Shown here in pieces: positions 30,506-39,000 of a DNA stretch of 64,000 bases. How positions within the stretch are numbered: position 1 is the first letter of the stretch; the number at the start of each line of letters is the position of its first letter. A program made the position numbers and the translations under genes. Below the pieces are notes generated by a model. It was not told the origin of the DNA. It ran no database searches and saw only the letters and a list, made by a program, of their open reading frames with translations. The stretch spans positions 1 to 64,000 of the forward strand of contig JAOZGC010000003.1 of assembly GCA_027491915.1 (NCBI GenBank), written 5' to 3'. This DNA is from Thermoproteota archaeon (GTDB lineage: Archaea; Korarchaeota; Korarchaeia; Korarchaeales; Korarchaeaceae).

Positions 30506-30581
30506 TGGTGGACCCGGCGGGACTCGAACCCGCGGCCTCCGGCTTGCAAAGCCGGCGCTCCACCACCTGAGCTACGGGCCC
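30506..30581 (-). tRNA. tRNA-Ala(TGC)
   Basis: Acceptor GGGCCCG/CGGGTCC with the alanine G3-U70 pair, anticodon stem-loop CCGGC-TTTGCAA-GCCGG with anticodon UGC, T-arm GCGGG-TTCGAGT-CCCGC, encoded CCA. No intron. Confidence 0.96.
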
Positions 30582-30621
30582 ACGTCTAATTTAGTGAGGC
30601 GCATCGTCGCCCGCGACATCC

Positions 30622-30633
30622 TATATTAATATA
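30622..30633 (+). promoter_or_regulatory. TATA-rich element upstream of ftsZ
   Basis: TATATTAATATA lies about 45-55 bp before the ftsZ GTG, implying a leader of about 20-25 nt that can hold a ribosome-binding site. It is the only AT-rich patch before the ftsZ-secE-spt5-L11-L1-L10 series. Confidence 0.5.
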
Positions 30634-30676
30634 CACGGGTAGATGTGGGGCCGCGAGTCCACGGGGTGATATCGGG

Positions 30677-31870
30677 GTGAAGTCTCTGATCAGGAAGGCG
30701 GCGGTGGAGCCGGCCGAGGGGACCCCCAGTAAGGTGGCCCCCGAGGATGAGACGCTGAAGGAGCTGATAGAGGAGGTAAAAGCCAAGATAATGATAATGG
30801 GAGTGGGAGGCGCCGGAAGCAATACGGTGACGAGGCTCAACGCCCTTGGCATAGAGGACGTCGTCACCGTGGCCGCGAACACCGACGGTCAACACCTACT
30901 GGAGTCCGTGGCCGACAGGAAGATCCTTTTGGGCAGGGAACTGTGCGGCGGAAACGGCGCCGGCGGCGACCCGAAGATAGGACAAGAGGCCGCCAAGGAG
31001 AGCGAGAACGAGCTGAGGGAACTGCTCGAAGGAACTGACATACTCTTCCTCATGGCGGGCCTGGGCGGCGGGACGGGGACCGGGGGCGCCCCGGTCATTG
31101 CTAACCTGGCTAGGGAAATGGGGGCGGTGGTCGTCTCCATAGTGACCCTCCCGTTCTCCGCAGAAGGCCGGAGGAAGAAGGAGATAGCCGAGTCAGGTCT
31201 GGAGGAGCTGTCCAACTCCTCCGACACGATCGTCGTGATAAACAACGACAGGATACTTGAGGTGGCCAGTGATCTCCCTCTGCATCAGGCCTTCCTCGTC
31301 TCGGACGAGGTTATGGCGAGGGCGGTCAAGGGGATAGTTGAGCTGGTGACCAAGCCTGGACTGATAAACGTCGATCTGGCAGACCTGCGGTCGGTGCTGG
31401 AGAGGGGAGGCCCGGCCATCATAGCCTTCGGAGAGAGCGATGGGGAGAACAGGGCCACCGAGGCCGTGGAGGACGCCCTGGGGAATCCCCTATTGGAGGC
31501 CGACATATCCGGGGGGACCGCGGCCGTGGTCAACATCTCGTGCGGCTCGGATTTCTCCCTGCATGAGATGGAGCAGGTGGTAGAGACGGTGGTCGGCGTT
31601 CTGGAGCCGGACGCCAACGTCATATGGGGGGCAAGGATAGACGAGGATCTCAGGGGAACCGTCCAGGTCCTTCTTGTGATAACCGGCGTGTCAAGTCCAT
31701 ATCTCCCCGGGATCGAGAGGGCTCCCAAGGCCGCGCCGGCCGTCGAGACGGCAAAACCCATAGCGATCGAGAGATCGGTCAGGCCGACCCTCAGGCGGAG
31801 GGAGAGGGGGGCCGCGAGGTCCCCGTCCGGCGAGGACATCTTGGGAGAGCTGGGCATAGAGGGGCTGTGA
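30677..31870 (+). CDS. ftsZ: Cell division protein FtsZ
   Basis: Tubulin-like GTPase that forms the division ring. The 397 residues hold GVGGAGSNTV (about 42-51), the GTP-binding tubulin signature GLGGGTGTGGAP, the NNDRIL block, and the T7-loop region GLINVDLADLRSVL, whose Asp completes the GTPase of the neighbouring subunit. The C-terminal tail is variable and ends GEDILGELGIEGL, probably the site that binds SepF. It heads an operon-like row with secE, spt5 and ribosomal genes. Its presence argues for FtsZ/SepF division rather than Cdv only. Confidence 0.97.
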   Translation: MKSLIRKAAVEPAEGTPSKVAPEDETLKELIEEVKAKIMIMGVGGAGSNTVTRLNALGIEDVVTVAANTDGQHLLESVADRKILLGRELCGGNGAGGDPKIGQEAAKESENELRELLEGTDILFLMAGLGGGTGTGGAPVIANLAREMGAVVVSIVTLPFSAEGRRKKEIAESGLEELSNSSDTIVVINNDRILEVASDLPLHQAFLVSDEVMARAVKGIVELVTKPGLINVDLADLRSVLERGGPAIIAFGESDGENRATEAVEDALGNPLLEADISGGTAAVVNISCGSDFSLHEMEQVVETVVGVLEPDANVIWGARIDEDLRGTVQVLLVITGVSSPYLPGIERAPKAAPAVETAKPIAIERSVRPTLRRRERGAARSPSGEDILGELGIEGL

Positions 31871-31873
31871 GGG

Positions 31874-32053
31874 GTGTCCGCCTTGGACCTTGGGGGGTGG
31901 GTGGAGGACCTCAAGAGGACGCTGAAGGTCGCCAGGAAGCCGGGATGGGAAGACCTCTGGACTACCTTCAAGATAACCTTCCTGGGCTTCTCCGTGGTCG
32001 GCCTGGTGGGTTTCGTCATACAGCTGATCGCGGCGGTGATTCCCAGGGGGTGA
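31874..32053 (+). CDS. secE: Preprotein translocase subunit SecE (Sec61 gamma)
   Basis: Single-span clamp subunit of the Sec translocon, 59 residues from GTG 31874. An amphipathic N-terminal helix (WVEDLKRTLKVARKPGWEDL) is followed by one transmembrane helix (FLGFSVVGLVGFVIQLIAAVI), the standard layout of archaeal SecE. It lies 3 bp after ftsZ and directly before spt5, the usual archaeal order. Confidence 0.93.
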   Translation: MSALDLGGWVEDLKRTLKVARKPGWEDLWTTFKITFLGFSVVGLVGFVIQLIAAVIPRG

Positions 32054-32057
32054 TCTC

Positions 32058-32585
32058 ACGTCGAAGCCGAGGTCCGCCATCTTCTTCACCGTAAAGGTCC
32101 CAGCGGGGCAGGAGTTCGGCATCACGAGGCTCTTGGTGAAGAGGGCCGAGTACGAGGGGCTCGGGATAAAATCGATAATATCCGTGCCCAGCGTGAGGGG
32201 CTACCTCTTCGTCGAGGCCGACAGGGAATTCGACGTTCGCCGCCTCGTTTCGGCCGTTTCCAGGGCCAAGCTCCTACCGGGAAGTCCGGTTTCAATGGAG
32301 GACATAGAGACCATGCTCAGGAGGGAGCCGGAGAAGATAGAGCTCGAGACCGGGGACATAGTGAAGATTATAAAAGGGAATTTCAAGGGCTACCGGGCCC
32401 TGGTGGTGTCTCCCCCGACCGGGGGGAAGGGCTTCGTCACGGCGAAGCTGCTGGACATAAACAGGGACTGGGAGGTTAGATTACCCGTGGACAGCATACA
32501 GCTGGAGAAGAAGGCCGGGGAGGTAGAAGGAGAGGAAGAGTCGGAGGAAGAGGTGTGGTACTCTGGACTGGGAGAGTCGGCTTGA
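32058..32585 (+). CDS. spt5: Transcription elongation factor Spt5 (NusG), non-canonical start
   Basis: NusG/Spt5 processivity factor with an NGN domain (IFFTVKVPAGQEFGITRLLVKRA, then VPSVRGYLFVEAD) and a KOW domain (ELETGDIVKIIKGNFKGYRALVV). The NGN domain needs residues encoded from about 32060, but there is no in-frame ATG, GTG or TTG between the stop at 32037 and TTG 32130. I place the start at ACG 32058, 3 nt after GGTGAT (32049-32054), by exclusion. Starting at 32130 or 32133 would delete the first NGN strand. The acidic C-terminal tail (EGEEESEEEV) is unusual but not unprecedented. Confidence 0.88.
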   Translation, partial: TSKPRSAIFFTVKVPAGQEFGITRLLVKRAEYEGLGIKSIISVPSVRGYLFVEADREFDVRRLVSAVSRAKLLPGSPVSMEDIETMLRREPEKIELETGDIVKIIKGNFKGYRALVVSPPTGGKGFVTAKLLDINRDWEVRLPVDSIQLEKKAGEVEGEEESEEEVWYSGLGESA

Positions 32586-32605
32586 TCTGAGGGAGGGCTC
32601 CGGAG

Positions 32606-33085
32606 GTGGCGAAGAAGATCGTCAAGGTGTTGGTCGTCGGAGGCCGAGCTAATCCGGGTCCCCCACTGGGGCCTGCACTGGGGGGGCTCGGGCTGGACCT
32701 GGGGAGGGTGGTCGGCGAGATAAACAAGAAGACCGCGGACTACGAGGGGATGAAGGTCCCGGTCGAGATCGAGGTCGACCTGTCCACCAGGGAGTACGAA
32801 ATAAGGGTTGGACTCCCGCCGACCTCGATGCTCCTGGTAAAGGAGGCTATGGCAGAGAAGGGATCCGGCGAGCCGGGAACCAAGTCGGTCGGAGACGTCA
32901 GCATGGAGAAGGTGGTCGAGATAGCGAGGCGGAAGTTGGAGTCCATGAACACCACGAGCCTCAAGTCGGCGGTTAAGTCGATCTTGGGTACTGCCGTCAG
33001 CGCGGGGATCACCGTGGAGGGCAGGAACCCCAGAGAGATCATGGCCGAGGTGGACGAGGGCTGGTGGGACGATCTCCTGAGGTGA
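32606..33085 (+). CDS. rpl11: Ribosomal protein uL11
   Basis: Large-subunit stalk-base protein that binds the GTPase-associated centre of 23S rRNA. The 159 residues include the N-terminal GRANPGPPLGPALGGLGLDLG motif and the C-terminal RNA-binding block around SLKSAVKSILGTAVSAGITVEG. It starts at GTG 32606, which lies inside its own GGAGGTG ribosome-binding-like sequence. It is followed 5 bp later by rpl1. Confidence 0.96.
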   Translation: MAKKIVKVLVVGGRANPGPPLGPALGGLGLDLGRVVGEINKKTADYEGMKVPVEIEVDLSTREYEIRVGLPPTSMLLVKEAMAEKGSGEPGTKSVGDVSMEKVVEIARRKLESMNTTSLKSAVKSILGTAVSAGITVEGRNPREIMAEVDEGWWDDLLR

Positions 33086-33090
33086 TATCC

Positions 33091-33789
33091 TTGTCGGCCA
33101 GGGCCAAGACGACTTTCGAGAAGGGCCTGATCGAGGCTGTCAGAGAGGCGATCGAGTCGGCTCCCAAGAGGAGATTCGTCGAGTCTGTCGACCTGACCGT
33201 CGTGCTCCGGAACGTGGATCTGAAGAGGAACCCCAACCTGAAACTGAATGAAGTCGTGACGCTTCCCAACCCGCCCAAGAATAAGGCGCCCAAGGTGGCG
33301 GTCATTGGGAGGGGGGACTTCTCCTTGAAGGCCAGGGAAGCCGGGGCGGACATCGTGTTGGAGCCGGAGGATGTGGAGAGGATCGCGAAGGATAAGAGGG
33401 AGCTCAAGAAACTCGCCTCCAGGTTCGACTTCTTCGTGAGCCAGGCGGACCTGATACCCAGGCTGGCCAGGTTCCTGGGGCCCGTCCTCGGTCCCAGAAA
33501 CAAGATGCCAATGCCTCTACCGGCTAATCAAGTAGACCGTCTCCCTGAGATCATATCTAAACTCAGGAGATCTGTTAGGATAAGGATGAGGGATCAGCCC
33601 ATGTTCCACGTCAAGGTGGGATCCGCGGACATGACCCCCGAGGAGATTGCTGAAAATGCCGAGGCCGTGATCTCGGCAGTCGAGAAGAAATACGGCGACC
33701 TGAACTACATCGAGAGCATTTATGTGAAGACCACCATGGGACCGGCCGTGAGCGTCCGGTTCACGCCGGGGGCGAGGCGCGGGAGGTGA
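33091..33789 (+). CDS. rpl1: Ribosomal protein uL1
   Basis: Protein of the L1 stalk, 232 residues. Typical blocks are VDLTVVLRNVDLKRNPNLKLNEVVTLP, VLEPEDVERIAKD and FLGPVLGPRNKMPMPLP. In methanogens and other archaea L1 also represses its own operon by binding its mRNA. I see no obvious mimic site. TTG 33091 follows GAGGTGAT by 4-5 nt, a good ribosome-binding site. Confidence 0.96.
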   Translation: MSARAKTTFEKGLIEAVREAIESAPKRRFVESVDLTVVLRNVDLKRNPNLKLNEVVTLPNPPKNKAPKVAVIGRGDFSLKAREAGADIVLEPEDVERIAKDKRELKKLASRFDFFVSQADLIPRLARFLGPVLGPRNKMPMPLPANQVDRLPEIISKLRRSVRIRMRDQPMFHVKVGSADMTPEEIAENAEAVISAVEKKYGDLNYIESIYVKTTMGPAVSVRFTPGARRGR

Positions 33790-33794
33790 CTCCA

Positions 33795-34595
33795 TTGCCC
33801 GAGGTGGTGAGGACCGTCCGGGAAACCCCCAGACAGAGAAAGGCCAGGATAATAGGGAGAATAAGGGAGCTCGCTGGGAAATATCCCGTCATAATGTTTG
33901 CAGACTTTGGGGGGATGCCATCTTCTGACTTCCAGAGGCTAAGGAAGCTCTTGGCCGGCCGAGCCAAGATCATGGTCGCCAAGAAGAGGATAGCCAGGGT
34001 GGCCCTCTCGGAGATGGACCGCCCAGGAATGGACAGACTGCTGGACGCGATTCCCGGTCAGCTGGCCATAATATTCACGGAAGAACCGCCTGGGCGGATA
34101 TTCAGGGTGGTCTCTAACTTTCACGCGGAGGTTCCCATAAAGCCCGGCCAGGAGGCCCAGGAGGACGTGGTCATACCAGCTGGGCCGACCGACCTGCCGC
34201 CCGGCCCAGCCCTGTCGGACCTCAAGGCCCTGGACATCCCCACCAAGATCCAGGGCGGAAAGATAGCTGTGACCAAGAGGATAACCATCCTAAAAAAGGG
34301 AGAGAAGGCCTCTCAGCAGGTGGCCGACGTCCTGAAACTCCTGGGAATAAGGCCAATTCGGGTGAGCTTGAGGGTGACCGGGGCCCTGGACGGGACTGGC
34401 CTGTTCTACTCTCCAGAAATCTTAGCGATAGGCCCCGAGGAGGTATCCAAGTGGATCTCGCAGGCCGCGGCCTCGGCGTTGAGACTGGCCGTCGAGGCGG
34501 CCTTCGTGACCCCGGAGACCGTGGGACTCCTGCTGGCCCTCGCCAGGGCCAGGGCCTCAGCCCTGGCGGGGGCGGCCGGCTTCAATAAAACTTGA
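33795..34595 (+). CDS. rpl10: Ribosomal protein uL10 (P0) without the acidic tail
   Basis: Stalk scaffold that anchors L12 dimers. About 266 residues with VRTVRETPRQRKARIIGRIRELA, IMFADFGGMPSSDFQRLRKLL, FTEEPPGRIFR and the C-terminal helical L12-binding region (LRLAVEAAFVTPETVGLLLALARARASALAG). Archaeal L10 normally ends in a charged tail shared with L12. Here the protein stops at GFNKT, and no rpl12 follows, since the next gene is convergent. TTG 33795 is 5 nt after GGAGGTGA. GTG 33786 is less likely. Confidence 0.93.
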   Translation: MPEVVRTVRETPRQRKARIIGRIRELAGKYPVIMFADFGGMPSSDFQRLRKLLAGRAKIMVAKKRIARVALSEMDRPGMDRLLDAIPGQLAIIFTEEPPGRIFRVVSNFHAEVPIKPGQEAQEDVVIPAGPTDLPPGPALSDLKALDIPTKIQGGKIAVTKRITILKKGEKASQQVADVLKLLGIRPIRVSLRVTGALDGTGLFYSPEILAIGPEEVSKWISQAAASALRLAVEAAFVTPETVGLLLALARARASALAGAAGFNKT

Positions 34596-34597
34596 GC

Positions 34598-36133
34598 TCA
34601 ACCGAGGATCTCCCTCAGGACTCTGGGGATCATCTTCAAGACGTCTGAGGCGGTCATGGAGTAAGAGAGCTCAGCCAGGGCCAGGTCTCCAGCCCGCCCA
34701 ACCAAGAAGGCCCCCGCCGCCGACGCGCGAATTGGATCTCCGCACTGGGCCATCAGACCGGCCACCGCTCCGGCCAAGACGTCGCCCGTTCCCCCAACCG
34801 TCATTCCTGGATTCCCGGTCAAGTTGAGCCTAGGCCATTCTTCCGGTCCCGGGGGGCACACCACGTCCACGTGACCCTTCAGCAGGACCGTGGCACCCAG
34901 CTCCCGGGCGCCCCTTAAGCAGACTCCCGCCCTCTCCCAGACGTCCTCCGGCGGCGTCGGGCCAAACATCCTGGAGAACTCGCCGGAGTGGGGTGTGACT
35001 ACCAGCTCTGGCCATCCCCCCACCCTGCCAACCTGCCTGAGCCCGTCCGCATCCACGACAGTCAATTTCCTTGCTTCTTTCAACATTTTAAGCAGCGCCC
35101 GGACCGCCCTCCCGGTTTCCTCGCGCGCCCCGAGTCCGGGTCCGACCACCACGGCGTCGGCCCTCTCAACCTCGGGTATCAACTCGTCCAGGTGGTCCGG
35201 GGTCAGGACTCCCCCGGGCAGGGGGAGGACTATCAGGTTTGGGTCCAGGGACTTCGCGGCGGCCGCCGCCGGGGACGGCGTTGCGAGGATCGCCAGGTCG
35301 GCGCCGGAGGCCAGCGCCGCCTTGGAAGCCAACGTCGGCGCGCCAGAGTACCTCTCGCTGCCGGCTATGATGAGAACCCTGCCGAAATCTCCCTTGTGAG
35401 ACCAGGGCTTCCTCTCGCCGAGCGCTACCCTCAGGTCCCCGGGGCCCGCCACGAACAGGGACTCCGGTGGGGCCCCGACATCGGCCACCACGACCTCTCC
35501 CGCCTCTCTCCTCTCGAGCCCCGACTTCGGACAGTGGAACGTTACGGTGACGTCCGCTCTGACGGCCTCGCCCAGGACCTCTCCGCTGAACGCATCTATC
35601 CCGGTTGGGACGTCGACCGCCACGATCTTGGTGCTGAAGTCGCGAAGTGAATTCAATATTTTTACTGCCTCGAGCACCCTCCCTCTGAGCCTCCCCAAGG
35701 CCCCCGTCCCGAGGAGGGCGTCCACCGCCAGATCCCACCCCAGATCCGGGTCGAAGGACGAGAGATCCTTCACCTCGACCGTCAGCATTCTCCTGAGCCT
35801 GGACAGGTTCTCGGCTGCCTCGGGGGTCTTAGGCTCCCCTATCAGAAAGACGTGGACGTCGGCTCCCAGGGCCGCCAGCCTCCTGGCGGCCACGAATCCG
35901 TCCCCTCCATTGTTTCCCCTTCCTGCAAACACGGCTATTCTCTTTTCGCGCGGATCCCCTCCGAGGAGGCGAACGACCTCTCCCGCCACCGCTCCCCCAG
36001 CGTTCTCCATGAGGGTCAGCCTGTCGATCCCCAGCCACTCGGAATTGTACTCGAGGGCCGTCAGGTCCTCTCTGCTCAGCCCTCGAGAGAACCTCCCAAG
36101 TAATGGGAGTAAGACACCATGGCGTCCCTCCAC
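34598..36133 (-). CDS. nnr: Bifunctional NAD(P)H-hydrate repair enzyme Nnr (epimerase/dehydratase)
   Basis: Repairs hydrated NADH and NADPH. The N-terminal epimerase (YjeF-N-like, about 20-230) shows FAGRGNNGGDGFVAARRL and AVDVPTGIDA. The C-terminal ADP-dependent dehydratase (about 240-511, ribokinase fold) shows SGAPTLASKAAL, VVTPHSGEFSRMFG and NPGMTVGGTGDVLAG. The two halves are fused, the common archaeal and bacterial form. GTG 36133 overlaps the end of tyrS by 58 bp. No other standard start precedes the conserved region. It is convergent with rpl10, and the stop codons are almost adjacent. Confidence 0.95.
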   Translation of the reverse strand: MEGRHGVLLPLLGRFSRGLSREDLTALEYNSEWLGIDRLTLMENAGGAVAGEVVRLLGGDPREKRIAVFAGRGNNGGDGFVAARRLAALGADVHVFLIGEPKTPEAAENLSRLRRMLTVEVKDLSSFDPDLGWDLAVDALLGTGALGRLRGRVLEAVKILNSLRDFSTKIVAVDVPTGIDAFSGEVLGEAVRADVTVTFHCPKSGLERREAGEVVVADVGAPPESLFVAGPGDLRVALGERKPWSHKGDFGRVLIIAGSERYSGAPTLASKAALASGADLAILATPSPAAAAAKSLDPNLIVLPLPGGVLTPDHLDELIPEVERADAVVVGPGLGAREETGRAVRALLKMLKEARKLTVVDADGLRQVGRVGGWPELVVTPHSGEFSRMFGPTPPEDVWERAGVCLRGARELGATVLLKGHVDVVCPPGPEEWPRLNLTGNPGMTVGGTGDVLAGAVAGLMAQCGDPIRASAAGAFLVGRAGDLALAELSYSMTASDVLKMIPRVLREILG

Positions 36134-37227
36134 TCCGCCTCACCCATGAGCCCCCTTTCCATCTGCCACTTCTGCAGCCTGTAGAGCGGCTCCAGAAGGG
36201 AGGGGTCTGCCTCCAGCCTGTCCCTGATTGGCTTAAATCGGTTCGTCAGGTACTCGGCCACGAAGTTCTTCAGGTCCTGGGGGTGCACCAGCCCATTAAC
36301 GTACGCGCTCTCCAAATCGCGGTAGCTGCCGATCTTCAGGTCCCCCCCTCCGGCTGCCTTGGATCTGGGCAGGCTCACCTCACCGAGATCGTGGAGTATG
36401 AAGTACTTGAAGGCCGCCAGGATGGGATTAATCAGCCTTCCGGCCTCGTCGTACTGAGGGGCACCGCCGGGCGGACAGAACGCCATCCGGATCTTTCTTC
36501 TTATCACTTCCGGAGGATCGTGGATGGCAATGTGCGATTTGGGTATCGAGCTGCTCATCTTGCCACCCTCGATCAGCCCCGGGATTAGGGGGGTATGGAG
36601 CGCGACCGGAACCCACTTCTCATGCCTCAGTCGGACCGGCGACGAGAAGAGCTCCCTCGCGAGTGCGTGAATCTTCCTCTGATCCGTTCCGCCTATCGCC
36701 ACGTCGCATCCCAGGTATAATATATCCAGCGCCTGCATTATCGGATAAATGTGCTGTCCCACGGTGGGGTGCTTGGTTTCCCTGGCTATCATGTCCATGG
36801 CCCTCCACGCCCTGGCGGTCGTCACCCTCTGTGAGAGGACCAGGAGATCCATTATGTAGTCGGGCGAGAGCTCGAACTCGCTCCCCAAAACGATCTCGAT
36901 GGACGGGGAACCGAGGGTGCGGAAGGTCTCGGCCCAGTATGTCTCGGACACCTCCTCCAACAATTCCCTCGGTCCCTTCTTGTTGAGGAAGCCGTGAATG
37001 TCGGCCATGAGGGCCTTCGACCTGAATCCAATCTCGGTCAGCTCTGCCAGCTTCTCTATGGTCAGCAGGGTCCCCAGGTGGATCGGCCCCGAGGGCTCGT
37101 ATCCTATGTAGACGGTCGGGTGCTCAACCTCGGTTAGGACCCTCTCGAGATCCGGGAGGGTCATCACGAACTCGTCCAGCGGTTCGGCCACGTTTCTCAG
37201 AACCTTCTGCAGCCTTGATCCGCCCAA
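36076..37227 (-). CDS. tyrS: Tyrosyl-tRNA synthetase
   Basis: Class Ic synthetase of 383 residues, archaeal/eukaryotic type. It has the tyrosine pocket and HIGH-equivalent YIGYEPSGPIHLGT (about 40-53), MDMIARETKHPTVGQHIYPIMQALD, GGTDQRKIHALARE and the KMSKS-equivalent GKMSSSIP. The C-terminal helical domain replaces the bacterial S4-like domain. The GGTDQR signature separates TyrRS from TrpRS. Its stop lies inside the nnr start region, so the two are translationally linked. Confidence 0.94.
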   Translation of the reverse strand: MGGSRLQKVLRNVAEPLDEFVMTLPDLERVLTEVEHPTVYIGYEPSGPIHLGTLLTIEKLAELTEIGFRSKALMADIHGFLNKKGPRELLEEVSETYWAETFRTLGSPSIEIVLGSEFELSPDYIMDLLVLSQRVTTARAWRAMDMIARETKHPTVGQHIYPIMQALDILYLGCDVAIGGTDQRKIHALARELFSSPVRLRHEKWVPVALHTPLIPGLIEGGKMSSSIPKSHIAIHDPPEVIRRKIRMAFCPPGGAPQYDEAGRLINPILAAFKYFILHDLGEVSLPRSKAAGGGDLKIGSYRDLESAYVNGLVHPQDLKNFVAEYLTNRFKPIRDRLEADPSLLEPLYRLQKWQMERGLMGEAEWRDAMVSYSHYLGGSLEG

Positions 37228-37325
37228 CTGGCCTCCGGCGATCCCTCACCCGAAGTTATTAACGATGTCGCCGGGCGCCGACACCGTTAATTTATTGCCG
37301 GTCTCCCTCCGGGCGGTGGCGGCCC

Positions 37326-38786
37326 ATGCTGACCGTCAGCGACACGTTGACCGGTGACAAGAGACCCTTCGAGCCTCTGAACCCGCCGGAGGTCAAGATG
37401 TACGTCTGCGGCCCAACGGTCTACGACTCGCCCCACCTGGGACACGCTAGGGTCGCCGTCTTCTTCGACGTGGTGACCAGGTACCTCTCCCTGTTGGGCT
37501 ACAGGGTTCGTTACGTGTCAAACGTGACCGACGTGGAGGACAAGATAATCAAGAGGGCATCAGAGGAGGGAACTGACTTTTTAGAGGTCGCCCGCAGGTA
37601 CGAGAGGGAGTATTTCGCTGCCATGGCCTCGCTGGGGGTGGCCCCCCCTCTGATAGTGCCCCGGGCCACCGAGTACGTTGAGGACATGGTGGATTTCATA
37701 TCGGGCCTGGTGGAGAAGGGTCACGCGTACGTCTCCGACGGTGACGTCTACTTCGACGTCTCATCCTTTCCGGAGTACGGGAAGCTCTCTAAAGTGAGCG
37801 TAGAGGATCTGGTGGCGGGCGCCAGAGTCGAGCCGGGTGGGGGCAAGAGGAGTCCTGAGGACTTCGCCCTCTGGAAGGCGGCAAAGCCGGGGGAACCAAG
37901 TTGGCCGAGCCCGTGGGGTCCAGGAAGGCCGGGATGGCACATAGAATGCTCTGTAATGATAAACAAGACGCTCGGAGATCAGATAGACATTCACGGAGGA
38001 GGGAGCGATTTGATCTTTCCCCATCACGAGAACGAGATAGCCCAGAGCGAGGCCTACACCGGCAAATCGCCCTACGTGAGGTACTGGATGCACGTGGGCC
38101 TCGTGAGGGTGGCAGGGGAGAAGATGGCCAAATCCCTGAGGAATTACTTCCTCGTTTCCGAGGCCGTGAGGAGATGGGGGGCCGGGGGGGTGAGGCTGTG
38201 GCTCCTCTCCGCCCACTACAGATCTCCCTTAGACTTCGAAGAGTCGGCACTCGACTCTGCGGCCGCCAGGTTCGCCAGACTGAGGTCTGCGGTCCTTAGG
38301 GCCGCAGCCTACGCCGCGAGGCGCCCTCTCCCGGGGAGACTCTCACCAAGAGACGAGGCCGCCATGGCGAGGGTCTGGGAGCTGAGGGACGACTTCCACC
38401 GCGCCATGTTGGACGACTTCGGGACGCCGAGGGCGCTGGCCTCCCTGGACGGGCTGGCTGGGGTGGTCGCCGAGGCGGTTTCGGGGCGGGGGTCCCCCAC
38501 GATCGCCGCGGCGGCCGGATCCGAGCTCGTCCGCCTAGCTTCCATACTCGGCCTCGACCTGACCGCGGCCGAGGTCGGTTCTGTTTCCGGGGAGGCGCCC
38601 GTGGAACTGCTGATCAAGGTTAGGACCGAACTCAGAAAGAGGAAGATGTGGGACTTGGCTGACGAGATAAGAGAGAGGCTCGCTGAGATCGGGGTAAAGA
38701 TCGAGGACGTTGGAGAGGAGACCGTCTGGTGGTTCGAAGGCGGCGGAGGGAAGAAGTTCCCTGAGAGATCCGATCCGGGAGGTTAG
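37326..38786 (+). CDS. cysS: Cysteinyl-tRNA synthetase
   Basis: Class Ia synthetase of 486 residues that charges tRNA-Cys. It contains the zinc ligand Cys in CGPTVYDSPHLGHARVAVFFD (HIGH-like HLGH), the editing-free connective domain, WHIECSVM (second zinc ligand), HHENEIAQSEA and the KMSKS-equivalent GEKMAKSLRNYF. The presence of CysRS means the SepRS/SepCysS route is not required. A TATA-like TTAATTTATT at about 37287-37296 lies 30 bp before ATG 37326. Confidence 0.95.
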   Translation: MLTVSDTLTGDKRPFEPLNPPEVKMYVCGPTVYDSPHLGHARVAVFFDVVTRYLSLLGYRVRYVSNVTDVEDKIIKRASEEGTDFLEVARRYEREYFAAMASLGVAPPLIVPRATEYVEDMVDFISGLVEKGHAYVSDGDVYFDVSSFPEYGKLSKVSVEDLVAGARVEPGGGKRSPEDFALWKAAKPGEPSWPSPWGPGRPGWHIECSVMINKTLGDQIDIHGGGSDLIFPHHENEIAQSEAYTGKSPYVRYWMHVGLVRVAGEKMAKSLRNYFLVSEAVRRWGAGGVRLWLLSAHYRSPLDFEESALDSAAARFARLRSAVLRAAAYAARRPLPGRLSPRDEAAMARVWELRDDFHRAMLDDFGTPRALASLDGLAGVVAEAVSGRGSPTIAAAAGSELVRLASILGLDLTAAEVGSVSGEAPVELLIKVRTELRKRKMWDLADEIRERLAEIGVKIEDVGEETVWWFEGGGGKKFPERSDPGG

Positions 38787-39000
38787 ATCGGCCGCCGAGG
38801 CGGGGCTCGGGCGAGGCTTGGTCGCCAGAGGTGATCTATCTCCATCCTCGCGAGGCTGGCCCTTTTCCCCGCCGATCGTCGGCCGATCTCGGCCGCCTCT
38901 CTCAACCATTTTGGAGTCGAGGAGAACCCTCTCAGGTGGGCCTCAGGCTAGGTCAGTGATCTCATGGCGGATCGTCGCCGTCACCAATCATCATCGGCCT
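38787..39000. other. Intergenic gap between convergent genes
   Basis: About 214 bp between the cysS stop and the 3' end of the Mut7-C gene. I find no frame with family features and no tRNA fold. It has short inverted stretches around GGCCGATCGTCGG, but nothing I can name. Confidence 0.3.
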
